A program made the position numbers and the translations under genes. The notes beneath the pieces are model-generated. The model was not told the origin of the DNA. It worked only from the letters and a program-made list of their open reading frames with translations, and did no database searches. Of a DNA stretch of 64,000 bases, positions 9,676 through 17,545 are shown one piece after another. The DNA comes from Conexibacter sp. CPCC 206217 (GTDB taxonomy: Bacteria; Actinomycetota; Thermoleophilia; Solirubrobacterales; Solirubrobacteraceae): NCBI RefSeq assembly GCF_030646165.1, contig NZ_JAUTDO010000003.1:558001-622000 (forward strand). Reading direction: 5' to 3'. The first letter of the stretch is position 1, and every line of letters begins with the position of its first letter.

Positions 9676-10817
9676 ACGATCGCCTCCTGGGCATACGTCT
9701 CGCGGGTCTCTCTGACGGTTGCGGCGTAGACCTCTTCGATGCCCACTCCGGCGTCGATCAACCGCCGCTGGCGCTGAGCCCCGTTGAGCTCGGGCAGGTT
9801 GACGTCGACGCCGAGCTCCGCGCGCATCGGCGCGGTCCAGCTCAGCAGCCGCTCCAGCACGGCGGCGCCGGGGTACTCGACGGCGCGCTCGAGGTCGATC
9901 ATCGGGCCGTCGAGGCCGCGCCGGATCGCGCGCCACATGTTCTCCTCGACCAGCCGCGGAGCGGGATCGGAGAACGGCACGCCCTCCTCCACGTCGCGCG
10001 CGGCCTGCGCGACGCAGGCGACGATCAGCGCGGCGAGCGCGTCGGACTCGGCGGCGGTCGACTGCGCGTCGCAGATCCGCACCTCGACGGTGCCGAACGA
10101 CAGATGCGGCCGGACCGACCACCACACCTGCGTGTACTCGACGATCGAGTTGGTGCGGCAGAGGAAGTCGAGGTAGTCGCGGAAGCCGCCCCAGGAGCCG
10201 AACGAGTCCGGCACGCCGCAGCGCGGGAACGACTTCGTGAACGTCTGCGTGCGGGCCGTGTGGAGGCCGGAGTCGCGGCCGTCGACGTACGGCGAGTTGG
10301 CCGAGATCGCCAGCAGCAGCGGCAGCACCGGGCGCAGCCGGTCGCACACCTGCACCGCCCGGTCCGCCCCGTTCACGCCGACGTGGACGTGCAGCGAGAA
10401 GGTGTTGTTGCGCCACGCGACGTACTTCAGCCCCTCCTCGACGCGGTGGTAGTGCTCCGTGTCGATGACGCGCTGGTCGCGGTAGTCGGAGTACGGGTGC
10501 GTGCCGGTCGCGCCGAGCGCGATCCCCTTCGCCTGCGCGAGCGCGAACAGGCGGCGGCGGTGGTCGCGCTGTCTGCCGAGCGCGTCGGCGAGGTCGGCGC
10601 CGCGGCCGGAGCGGATCTCGATCTCGGACGAGATCAGCTCGCCCGCGATCGACTCGGCCAGCACCGGGTCCGTCTGTGCCGCGTCGCGCAGCTGCTCGAA
10701 GCGCGGCGCCAGCAGCAGCGTGCCGGGATCCAGCACGGCGAACTCCTCCTCGAGTCCGACGGTGAAGTCGGTCGAGGCCTCGAAGGCGCGCTGGGCGTTG
10801 TCGAAGTCGATGCTCAT
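9672..10817 (-). CDS. YbdK-type carboxylate-amine ligase (GCS2 family)
   Basis: 381 residues matching the glutamate-cysteine ligase type 2 family: FTVGLEEEFAVLDPGTLLL near the N-terminus (the GxEEE motif of the active site), TGTHPYSDY around residue 105, NNTFSLHVHVGVNG around 137-150, and FGTVEVRICDAQ around 240. Members ligate an amine to a glutamate gamma-carboxyl using ATP; many YbdK proteins have weak gamma-glutamylcysteine activity and the true substrate is often unknown. The gene is followed by an overlapping small gene of unknown function and lies 40 bp downstream of rex on the same strand. Confidence 0.88.
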   Translation of the reverse strand: MSIDFDNAQRAFEASTDFTVGLEEEFAVLDPGTLLLAPRFEQLRDAAQTDPVLAESIAGELISSEIEIRSGRGADLADALGRQRDHRRRLFALAQAKGIALGATGTHPYSDYRDQRVIDTEHYHRVEEGLKYVAWRNNTFSLHVHVGVNGADRAVQVCDRLRPVLPLLLAISANSPYVDGRDSGLHTARTQTFTKSFPRCGVPDSFGSWGGFRDYLDFLCRTNSIVEYTQVWWSVRPHLSFGTVEVRICDAQSTAAESDALAALIVACVAQAARDVEEGVPFSDPAPRLVEENMWRAIRRGLDGPMIDLERAVEYPGAAVLERLLSWTAPMRAELGVDVNLPELNGAQRQRRLIDAGVGIEEVYAATVRETRETYAQEAIV

Positions 10818-10857
10818 GAGTGAGAGGACCGCCGGATCCGGGGCTGCTGCGGGCGGT

Positions 10858-11523
10858 CTACGTGAGGTAGAAGTACAGCGCGTAGAGCAGATCGACCGCG
10901 GGACTGGAGGTGTGGACGGTCACCTCCGGCGGGACCTGCAGCAGCGCTTCGGAGTAGTTGAAGATGATCTTGACGCCGGCCGCGACGAGGTCGTCGGCGA
11001 GCAGCTGCGCCGCCGCCGTCGGCACCGCGAGGACCGCCACGACGATGTCCTCGTCATCGACGATCGCCTTCAGGTCCTCGGGCTGGCGGATCGCGTGCGG
11101 GCCGACCATCTCGCCGATCTTCGTCGGGTCGTTGTCGAAGATCGCGACGACGCGGAAGCCGTGGTCGGCGAAGATGTCGGAGCTGGCGATCGCGCGGCCG
11201 AGGTGGCCGGCGCCGAACAGCGCGATGTTGTGCTGGCCGGAGGTGCGCAGGATCTTGCGGATCTGCGACACGAGCGAGTCGACGTTGTAGCCGACGCCGC
11301 GCTTGCCGAACTTGCCGAAGCCCGACAGATCGCGGCGGATCTGCGTCGAGTTGACGTGCGTGTAGTCCGACAGCTCCTGGGAGGAGATCGTCTCCTTGCC
11401 CATCTTCTTGGCCTGCGTCAGCACCTGCAGGTAGCGCGACAGCCGAGCCGCCACGCCGAGCGTCAGCTTGTCTCCGACCTTCCCGAAGGGGGTCTCGGCG
11501 TCGTGATCGATCGTGGAGCTCAT
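10858..11523 (-). CDS. rex: redox-sensing transcriptional repressor Rex
   Basis: 221 residues: an N-terminal winged helix (residues ~15-80, containing SSQELSDYTHVNSTQIRRDLSGFGKFGKRG, seen in two parts, typical of Rex) and a C-terminal Rossmann domain (ALFGAGHLGRAI nucleotide-binding loop near residue 100). Rex senses the NADH/NAD+ ratio and represses respiratory and fermentative genes when NADH is low. A TACAGT -10-like hexamer (11537-11532) ends 8 nt before the ATG, suggesting a leaderless mRNA. No TTGTGA-N6-TCACAA operator was seen upstream, so autoregulation is not supported here. Confidence 0.96.
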   Translation of the reverse strand: MSSTIDHDAETPFGKVGDKLTLGVAARLSRYLQVLTQAKKMGKETISSQELSDYTHVNSTQIRRDLSGFGKFGKRGVGYNVDSLVSQIRKILRTSGQHNIALFGAGHLGRAIASSDIFADHGFRVVAIFDNDPTKIGEMVGPHAIRQPEDLKAIVDDEDIVVAVLAVPTAAAQLLADDLVAAGVKIIFNYSEALLQVPPEVTVHTSSPAVDLLYALYFYLT

Positions 11524-11569
11524 CGCACCCCACTGTACCTGCGCGCGACCCCGGCCCGCCGCGCGACTC

Positions 11570-11809
11570 TCACGCGGTCAGCCGCCGACGCAGCTCGTCC
11601 TCGTCGACGAAGAACTCGAACAGCTCCTCGCCGTCGAGCGCCACGACCGGAATGCGCTCCAGATACGCGCGGTGCAGCACGTCGTCCTGTTCGATGTCGC
11701 GCTCCTGCAGCGCGAACGGCAGATCCGCCCCCACGCGGACCAGGATCTCGCGTGCGTCTTCGCAGAGGTGGCAGCCCGGGCGGCCGTACAGCACGACGGT
11801 GCGCGTCAC
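11570..11809 (-). CDS. glutaredoxin family protein
   Basis: 79-residue thioredoxin-fold protein. It begins VTRTVVLYGRPGCHLCEDA; the CHLC motif follows the first strand as in glutaredoxin/NrdH-like proteins, and RIPVVALDGEELFEF supplies the cis-proline strand. Start chosen at GTG 11809 because it overlaps the tsaD stop (GTGA), so it is translationally coupled to tsaD; longer upstream frames are only the tsaD coding region read in another phase. Likely a cytoplasmic thiol-disulfide reductase; partner unknown. Confidence 0.85.
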   Translation of the reverse strand: MTRTVVLYGRPGCHLCEDAREILVRVGADLPFALQERDIEQDDVLHRAYLERIPVVALDGEELFEFFVDEDELRRRLTA

Positions 11810-12888
11810 AGCGGCCGCTCGCCCGAGGAGAACGCGTCGAGCTGCAGATACGACGGGAACGGCTGCGGCCGCAGGAAGCGCGCGGCGGAGGCGATCATCG
11901 CCGCGTTGTCGGTGCACAGCTCGCGCGGCGGGACGTGCAGGTCCGGCACCAGCTCGCGCATCCGCTCGCGCAGCGGACCGTTGGCGGCGACGCCGCCGCC
12001 GAGCGCGAGCCGCTCGATCCCGGTCTCTCTGCGCGCTCTCGCGACGCGCCGCGCAAGCGTCTCGACGATCGCGCGCTGGTAGGAGGCGGCGAGATCCGCG
12101 CGACGCGCCTCGCTCTCCTCCTCGCCCAGCTCGCGCAGCTTGTAGAGCAGCGCCGTCTTGAGGCCGGAGAAGGAGAAGTCGAGGCCCTGGACCTGGGCCG
12201 CGACGGGAAATCTGTACGCGTGCGGGTCGCCTTCCGATGCGAGCTTCTGCAGCGCGGGCCCGCCGGGATAGCCGAGCCCGAGCAGCCGCGCGCCCTTGTC
12301 GAACGCCTCGCCGGCGGCGTCGTCGAGCGTCGAGCCGAGCACTCGCCAGTGCGGCCCGTGCTCGGTCACGTGCGCGAGCAGCGTGTGGCCGCCGCTGGCG
12401 ATCAGGATCAGGAACGGCGGCTCGATCGGGCCGGGATTCAGGAACGAGGCGGCGACGTGGCCGTAGAGGTGGTCGACGGGGATCAGCGGCAGGCCGTGCG
12501 CGGCGGCGAGCGCCTTGCCGGTCGCGATCCCGACCAGCAGCGCGCCGACCAGGCCGGGCCCCTGCGTGACGGCGACCGCGTCGAGTTGCGGCAGCGTCGT
12601 GCCGGCCTGGCGCAGCGCGTCGTCGACGACGGCGCCGGTCAGCTCGAGGTGGTGACGCGAGGCGATCTCCGGCACGACGCCGCCGTAGCGGTCGTGCACG
12701 CCCTGCGAGGAGATCACGTTCGAGAGCACGTCGCCGGCGCGGCTGACGACCGCGGCGCAGGTGTCGTCGCAGCTGGTCTCGATCGCGAGAATCAGGCCGG
12801 ATCTGGTTTGCGGCGAGGCGCGAGAGCCAGCCTCTGGCGAGTTCTCGCCCGGAACCCGAGGCCTCTGGCCGAGCGGTTCCGCGCTCAC
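11806..12888 (-). CDS. tsaD: tRNA N6-adenosine threonylcarbamoyltransferase TsaD
   Basis: 360 residues. Transfers the threonylcarbamoyl group from TC-AMP to A37 of ANN-decoding tRNAs, with TsaB and TsaE. Visible hallmarks: ILAIETSCDDTCAAVV (residue ~33 on), VVPEIASRHHLELTG metal-site region, IASGGHTLLAHV, and GGGVAANGPLRERM. Start set at GTG 12888, overlapping the rimI stop (GTGA); this leaves a ~30-residue extension ahead of the usual first strand, so a slightly later start is possible. Part of the tsaB-rimI-tsaD-glutaredoxin operon, read right to left. Confidence 0.96.
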   Translation of the reverse strand: MSAEPLGQRPRVPGENSPEAGSRASPQTRSGLILAIETSCDDTCAAVVSRAGDVLSNVISSQGVHDRYGGVVPEIASRHHLELTGAVVDDALRQAGTTLPQLDAVAVTQGPGLVGALLVGIATGKALAAAHGLPLIPVDHLYGHVAASFLNPGPIEPPFLILIASGGHTLLAHVTEHGPHWRVLGSTLDDAAGEAFDKGARLLGLGYPGGPALQKLASEGDPHAYRFPVAAQVQGLDFSFSGLKTALLYKLRELGEEESEARRADLAASYQRAIVETLARRVARARRETGIERLALGGGVAANGPLRERMRELVPDLHVPPRELCTDNAAMIASAARFLRPQPFPSYLQLDAFSSGERPL

Positions 12889-13388
12889 GAGGCCACGTTC
12901 GGGATGTCGTCCATCCGGCCTTCGAGCGTCGACGGCGTGCGCCACATCACGAGTGCGTCCTCACCGTTGTCCTGGTAGTAGCGCCGGCGGCGGCCCGCGG
13001 AAAGGAAGCCGAAGCGCTCGTAGAGCGCGATCGCGCCGTCGTTGGACGGACGCACCTCGAGCGTTATCTGGGCGCCGCCGCCGTTGCCGCCGACGCGCTC
13101 GATCAGCTCGCCGAGCAGCGCCGAGGCGACGCCCCGACGGCGCGCGGCCGGGTCGACCGCGACGTTCATGACGTGCCAGACGGTGTCGTAGCGGGAGCAG
13201 ATCAGATGGCCGACCAGCTCGCCGTCGCGCAGCGCCGCAAGGCAGACGCCGGAGGTCTTCGACAGCTCCAGCACGAACATCGCCAGCGACCACGGCGTCG
13301 GGAACGCGCGCCGCTCCAGCGCGATCACCTGCGGCAGATCGGCATACGTGAGCCGGCGGATCTTCAGCGGAGTCGACGTGGCGGCCAA
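12885..13388 (-). CDS. rimI: ribosomal protein alanine N-acetyltransferase RimI
   Basis: 167-residue GNAT acetyltransferase. It opens with IRRLTYADLPQVIALERRAF and has the acetyl-CoA loop VDPAARRRGVASALL (Q/RxxGxG/A type, residues ~90-105) and the LEVRPSNDGAIALYERFGF motif typical of RimI. The family acetylates the N-terminal alanine of ribosomal protein S18, though actinobacterial RimI can be broader. Start is TTG 13388, the first usable codon after the tsaB stop 10 bp upstream. Embedding between tsaB and tsaD is a conserved bacterial arrangement. Confidence 0.92.
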   Translation of the reverse strand: MAATSTPLKIRRLTYADLPQVIALERRAFPTPWSLAMFVLELSKTSGVCLAALRDGELVGHLICSRYDTVWHVMNVAVDPAARRRGVASALLGELIERVGGNGGGAQITLEVRPSNDGAIALYERFGFLSAGRRRRYYQDNGEDALVMWRTPSTLEGRMDDIPNVAS

Positions 13389-13397
13389 GATGAATGC

Positions 13398-14201
13398 TCA
13401 GACCCCGCGCTCGCGCCGGCGGGCGGCCAGCTCGGCGTCGGGAAGACGAAGGTAGGCCGGGAGCACCTCGTCACGGCCGACCGGCTCCATCGCCGCGCCG
13501 AGCCGGCAGTGCGCTGCCGCATCGACGAGGTGTGATGGCGAGTCGTCCGCCGGGACCGTGACCCCGGTCGCTTCCAGCTGATCCCGGAACTTTAGCGCCC
13601 CGTCGCCGACGCCCAGCGGCGCGCGCGGCAACTGCGCCACGGCAGCGGCGAGCGCCTCCGGCGTCAGCGCCGTCGGCGCGAGCAGCGGCGCGGCGGCGAC
13701 GTCCGCCACCTCGTCCGCCCGCCACGCCGCCGCGAACGCCTCGCCGCGGCGGGCGTCGAGGACGGCGAGGAGCGTGGGCGAGTCCGCTCCTGCGGTCGCC
13801 AGGGCCGGGCCGGCTACGGCGTCCGTAAGCGCGCCGGTCGGCGTCTCCGTCGCGGCGCCGATCGGCGAAGCGGGTCCGACCGCCCCGAGCGCCAGCGCGT
13901 GCAGGGTGCAGACGCCGACGAGCGGGATCTCGTGCGCCTGTGCGAGGGCGCGGGCGGTCGCGACGCCGATCCGCAGACCCGTGAAGGTGCCCGGCCCGAC
14001 GCCGACGGCGATCCGCTCCAGCGCGGCGAAGCCGATCCCGGCCTCGTCGAGCAGTTCGACCACGAACGGCAGCAGCAGCGCCTGATGCCCCGGGCGCTCC
14101 CCCGCGGCGGGATCGTGGCGACGGCGCAACGTGCGCCCGTCCGGCAGCGCGAGCGCGACGCTGGTCGCCTGCGTCGCGGTGTCGAACGCGAGGATCGTCA
14201 T
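13398..14201 (-). CDS. tsaB: tRNA threonylcarbamoyladenosine biosynthesis protein TsaB
   Basis: 267 residues beginning [17 protein letters not shown], the ASKHA fold start of TsaB, with [22 protein letters not shown] around residue 75-96, the diagnostic TsaB segment. It is the catalytically degenerate partner that scaffolds TsaD. Start at ATG 14201 was preferred over an upstream in-frame codon because it begins exactly at the first beta strand and is preceded by an AGGA-like site. Residues ~130-170 contain an Ala/Thr-rich stretch longer than usual. Confidence 0.93.
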   Translation of the reverse strand: MTILAFDTATQATSVALALPDGRTLRRRHDPAAGERPGHQALLLPFVVELLDEAGIGFAALERIAVGVGPGTFTGLRIGVATARALAQAHEIPLVGVCTLHALALGAVGPASPIGAATETPTGALTDAVAGPALATAGADSPTLLAVLDARRGEAFAAAWRADEVADVAAAPLLAPTALTPEALAAAVAQLPRAPLGVGDGALKFRDQLEATGVTVPADDSPSHLVDAAAHCRLGAAMEPVGRDEVLPAYLRLPDAELAARRRERGV

Positions 14202-14405
14202 TCCTGGGATCGTCGCGCACACGGCGCGAACGCGTCAGCTCCCCGCCCAGGAACTCAGACGGACCGACCGGGACCGATCGCATGTTCGCCCCCTCCGGCT
14301 GACGCCTACGCGCCATCCAGGCGCGTTTGCGCTCGTCAGGCGAGCGCAAACGTGCCTAAACCTGCGCATTCCGGCCGAAGCTTCACATAAGGTCGCGCCG
14401 CACCG

Positions 14406-15080
14406 ATGGCGAGAGCCGCCCCGCCCATCACCCTGGTCGCCCTGATCGCTGCCTGCCTCGTGCTGGCGCTGGCACTCGTCGCCCCTGCGGCGGGGGCGAG
14501 ACATGCTGGGGCGAACCAGCGGAACTCGCCGACTGGCAAGCCCGCAAGAAGACGCGCGCCCGCTGCCAAGCCCGCGAGAAGACACGTGCGGCGCTGCAGT
14601 CCCGCCGGCATCCGCAGGTTGCGCGGCACGTCGCGGATCGAGCGGCGCGTGCGCTGCCTCGTCAACAAGCGCCGCGCGGCCGCCCGCCTGCGCCCGCTGC
14701 GCTACGACCTCTGTCTCGACCGCGCCGCCGAGCGCCACGCGAGGGACATGGTGCGCCGCCACTACTTCGCGCACACCTCGCGCGCGGGGCGCGACCTCGC
14801 CCAGCGCGTTCGCGCCGCCGGCTACGTGAAGCGCGCCCGCGGCTGGCGACTGGGCGAGAACCTCGCGTGGGGTTCCGGTGGCGGCTCGTCGGCCCGCTCG
14901 ATCGTCAGCGGCTGGATGCGCAGCGCGCCGCACCGGGCCAACATCCTCACCGGCGGCTTTCGCGACATCGGCGTGGCGGTCGTGCGCGGCGCGCCGGTCG
15001 AGGGCAGATCCGCAAGCTCTCGCCCGGCCACGTTCGTGGTCGAGTTCGGCGCCCGCCAGCCCGGCCGCTGCCGGCGCTGA
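14406..15080 (+). CDS. secreted CAP-domain (SCP/PR-1) protein
   Basis: 224 residues. N-terminal signal peptide with a long hydrophobic core (ITLVALIAACLVLALALV) and an alanine-rich cleavage region, then a very basic Lys/Arg linker (residues ~35-75), then a CAP domain. The domain shows the family signature: RCLVNKRRAAARLRPLRYD, AAERHARDMVRRHYFAHTS (His of the cavity), GENLAWG, SGWMRSAPHRANIL and FRDIGVAVVRG. CAP proteins are exported and cell-surface associated; biochemical role in bacteria is mostly unknown. The basic linker suggests attachment to anionic cell wall polymers (inference). A TAAGGT hexamer 12 nt upstream of the ATG is a candidate -10. Confidence 0.88.
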   Translation: MARAAPPITLVALIAACLVLALALVAPAAGARHAGANQRNSPTGKPARRRAPAAKPARRHVRRCSPAGIRRLRGTSRIERRVRCLVNKRRAAARLRPLRYDLCLDRAAERHARDMVRRHYFAHTSRAGRDLAQRVRAAGYVKRARGWRLGENLAWGSGGGSSARSIVSGWMRSAPHRANILTGGFRDIGVAVVRGAPVEGRSASSRPATFVVEFGARQPGRCRR

Positions 15081-15084
15081 GCGC

Positions 15085-15543
15085 TCAGCTCGCCGCGCCG
15101 ACCGTGATCTCGCGTGCGTCGCCGCCGCGGTGCTCCAGGCGGATGCGGGCGGCGACGCTCACGCCGGCCTCGGCGAGCGCCGGCTCGGCGATCTCGGGCC
15201 ATTCGACGAACGCGATCCGGTCAGCGCCGACGTAGTCCGCCAGCAGCGCCGGATCCTCGTCCTCCAACTCGCCGAGACGGTAGAGGTCGAGGTGGGAGAC
15301 GCCGACACGGCCCTCGTAGCGGCGGCCGATCGTGAACGTCGGGCTCGTGACCGCGCCCTCGACGCCGAGCGCCCGCGCCGCACCGCGCACGAACGTCGTC
15401 TTGCCGGCGCCCAGCTCACCGACGAGCAGGACCACGTCGCCGGGTGAGAGTGCCGCCGCGACGCGCGCGGCGAGCGCCTCGGTCGCGGCGGGCCCGGCGG
15501 TCCGGTGGACGCCGAGCGGGAGCGGCTCGCGCCGCTCGCTCAT
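15085..15543 (-). CDS. tsaE: tRNA threonylcarbamoyladenosine biosynthesis ATPase TsaE
   Basis: 152-residue P-loop ATPase required for the t6A cycle. Walker A is VGELGAGKTTFVRG (residues ~42-55), followed by VTSPTFTIGRRYEG and SHLDLYRLGELEDED, the TsaE hallmark, and IAFVEWPEIAE. Start at ATG 15543 overlaps the stop of the upstream LPXTG-like gene (ATGA). Separated from the tsaB-rimI-tsaD operon by the divergently oriented CAP gene. Confidence 0.95.
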   Translation of the reverse strand: MSERREPLPLGVHRTAGPAATEALAARVAAALSPGDVVLLVGELGAGKTTFVRGAARALGVEGAVTSPTFTIGRRYEGRVGVSHLDLYRLGELEDEDPALLADYVGADRIAFVEWPEIAEPALAEAGVSVAARIRLEHRGGDAREITVGAAS

Positions 15544-15995
15544 CGCGCGCCGTCGACCGCCGCTGCGGGTGCCGGGCCCGGGCCGGCAACGCGCGGCGTG
15601 GCCGGCGCCAGCGCGCGCATCTCCGCAGCGCCCGACTCGCCCGCCCGCAGCCGCAGCCGCAAACCACTGCCTGCGAGCAGCATGCCGCCGCCGGCGAGCA
15701 CGGTCAGCAGCAGTTCCGGACCGGTCCGCGGCAGCTCGGCGGCCGGCGGGGTCGACGTCGCTGCCGGCGCCTGCGCGAGCAGCTGCTCGGGGTCGCCGGC
15801 GTCCGCGAGCAGCTGCGTGTCGCGGCTGGCGAGCAGCGGCGAGTCGGTCACTCTCGGGGCGTTCTGGGGGACCGGGACGTCGCTCAGCGGGGTCGCCTCC
15901 GCGAGCAGCTCGGCGGGCGTCTGGGCGGCTGCGACCTGCGGCAGCGCGACGGCGGCGGCGAGTGCGAGGGCTGCGATCTGAGAGGTTCGGCGCAT
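15540..15995 (-). CDS. small exported protein with LPXTG-like signal
   Basis: 151 residues. Signal peptide IAALALAAAVALPQVAAAQ, then a short extracellular region rich in Ala, Pro and Leu containing DSPLLASRDTQLLADAGDPEQL in parts, then LPRTG at residues 88-92 followed by a hydrophobic helix and RLRLR. That is a sortase sorting signal layout, but about 35 residues follow the basic stop, far more than normal. Start at ATG 15995 was chosen because TATGGT lies 10 nt upstream; an ATG 15 nt further upstream is possible. Translationally coupled to tsaE, an odd partner. Function unknown. Confidence 0.65.
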   Translation of the reverse strand: MRRTSQIAALALAAAVALPQVAAAQTPAELLAEATPLSDVPVPQNAPRVTDSPLLASRDTQLLADAGDPEQLLAQAPAATSTPPAAELPRTGPELLLTVLAGGGMLLAGSGLRLRLRAGESGAAEMRALAPATPRVAGPGPAPAAAVDGAR

Positions 15996-16099
15996 CGGGC
16001 GGGGAACCATAACCTCGCAGCCGTCGGGCCGGCGACTCGAATTCCTGCAACGTGCGGATCTTTCTCGGTCGTCGCGTTGGCACGTTACGGTTCCTGGCC

Positions 16100-17545
16100 G
16101 TGCCAAACGTGCCGACACCACAGCCCGGCGGCGCTGCCGGTGGGCTGTCGGCCCGCCTCGCCGCCCTGCGCACGTCGGACGTCGGCAAGGCCGCCGGCCT
16201 CGCCGGCGCGATGATCGTCACCAACGTCGTCGCGCTCGGCTCGACGGTCGTCTTCGCGCGTCTGCTCGACGACTACGGCTCGCTCGCGGCGCTGATCTCC
16301 TACGTCCTGATCCTGTCCGTCGTCGGGCAGGCGATGCAGGTCGCGACGGCGCGCGAGGCCGTCCTCGGCACGCTCGGCAGAGGCCCTCGGTTGGCGGCGA
16401 CGCTGCGCAGTTGGACGCGCGTGCTGCTGGTCGCGACGATCGTCCTCGCCGTCGTCTCGATCCTCCTGCGCGCGCCGATCGCCGCCGCAGTCGGCGTCGA
16501 CCAGACGTGGGGCGCCGCCGCCGGCCTGCCGACCGGCGTGCTGTGGCTGCTGCTGGCGATCCTGCGCGGCGCGCTGCAGGGGCTCGGCGACTACCGCGCC
16601 GTCGGCCTGAGCTTGATCGGCGAGCAGGTCACGCGGCTCACCAGCGGCGCCGTGCTCGCCGCCGTCGGCCTCGACGTCACCGGCGCCTTCCTCGGCACGA
16701 CCGTCTCACTCGCCGCGACGGCCGTCTGGTGCGGCTTGCTGCTGCGCCGTCACCTGGCGGCTCCAGCTGCCGAGCCCGGAGTCGCGTCAGCCGCCGCCGC
16801 GTCGGCCGGCACCAGCGCCGCCGCCGCCCGCGCCGTCACCGCGACAGCGCTCCGACCCGCCCTGCGACTGCGCGACCACATCGCCCGCGCATGGGCGCCG
16901 ATCGCAGGCCTGGTCGTGATCGCGGTGCTGCAGAACATCGACGTGATCGCCGCCAAGCACCGCTTCTCGACCGACGTCGCCAGCTCCTACGGCGCGACCG
17001 CGGTCGCGGCCAAGGTGCTGATCTGGGTCGCGATGGGCGCGGGCTTCTACCTCGTTCCGGAGACCTCGCGGCGCCACTCCGAGGGCGAGGACACGCGGCC
17101 GGTGCTGGCCCGCTCGATCGGGATCGTGCTCGTCTGCGCCGTGCCCGTGCTGCTGATCTTCGCGCTCGTCCCGAGACTGCTGCTGAGACTCGCGTTCGGC
17201 GCCGACCGCCTGCTCGCGGTCGACGCGCTGCTGCCGCTCGGCGTCGCCTTCACGCTGCTCGCGCTGACCTACCTCGCGATCCAGTACATGCTCGGCCTGC
17301 GCCAGGTGCGCTTCCTGATACCGATGGGACTGATCGCGGCGGCGGAGCCGGTGCTGCTGCTGACGGTCGCGCCCAGCAACCCGGACGGCTTCTCCGTCGT
17401 CCTGCTCGGGATCCAGGCGGTTGCGACGGTCGTCGCGCTGCTGCTGGCGTTCAGGCGGCCGGGCGCGACGGATCCCGCTCGACCACGAGCGCGGCGACGC
17501 GCTCAGCCGCTGCCCGCAGCCGGCGGAAGTACGCCGCCCGGCTGA
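16100..17545 (+). CDS. polysaccharide flippase-like membrane protein (MOP superfamily)
   Basis: 481 residues with ~12-14 helices, fitting the polysaccharide/oligosaccharide transporter branch of the MOP flippase superfamily: LAGAMIVTNVVALGSTVVFARLLDDYGS near the N-terminus (read in parts), the IAAKHRFSTDVASSYGATA segment, and YLVPETSRRHSEG loop. Likely flips undecaprenyl- or lipid-linked glycans. Start set at GTG 16100 because TACGGT ends exactly 8 nt upstream, as for several neighbours; an in-frame GTG at 16052 has no such support. Its 3' end overlaps the convergent STAND-like gene by 95 bp. Confidence 0.8.
   Translation: MPNVPTPQPGGAAGGLSARLAALRTSDVGKAAGLAGAMIVTNVVALGSTVVFARLLDDYGSLAALISYVLILSVVGQAMQVATAREAVLGTLGRGPRLAATLRSWTRVLLVATIVLAVVSILLRAPIAAAVGVDQTWGAAAGLPTGVLWLLLAILRGALQGLGDYRAVGLSLIGEQVTRLTSGAVLAAVGLDVTGAFLGTTVSLAATAVWCGLLLRRHLAAPAAEPGVASAAAASAGTSAAAARAVTATALRPALRLRDHIARAWAPIAGLVVIAVLQNIDVIAAKHRFSTDVASSYGATAVAAKVLIWVAMGAGFYLVPETSRRHSEGEDTRPVLARSIGIVLVCAVPVLLIFALVPRLLLRLAFGADRLLAVDALLPLGVAFTLLALTYLAIQYMLGLRQVRFLIPMGLIAAAEPVLLLTVAPSNPDGFSVVLLGIQAVATVVALLLAFRRPGATDPARPRARRRAQPLPAAGGSTPPG

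Noticed and set aside
10858-11570. Rex autoregulatory operator
   Set aside because: No TTGTGA-N6-TCACAA-like palindrome was found around the rex start.
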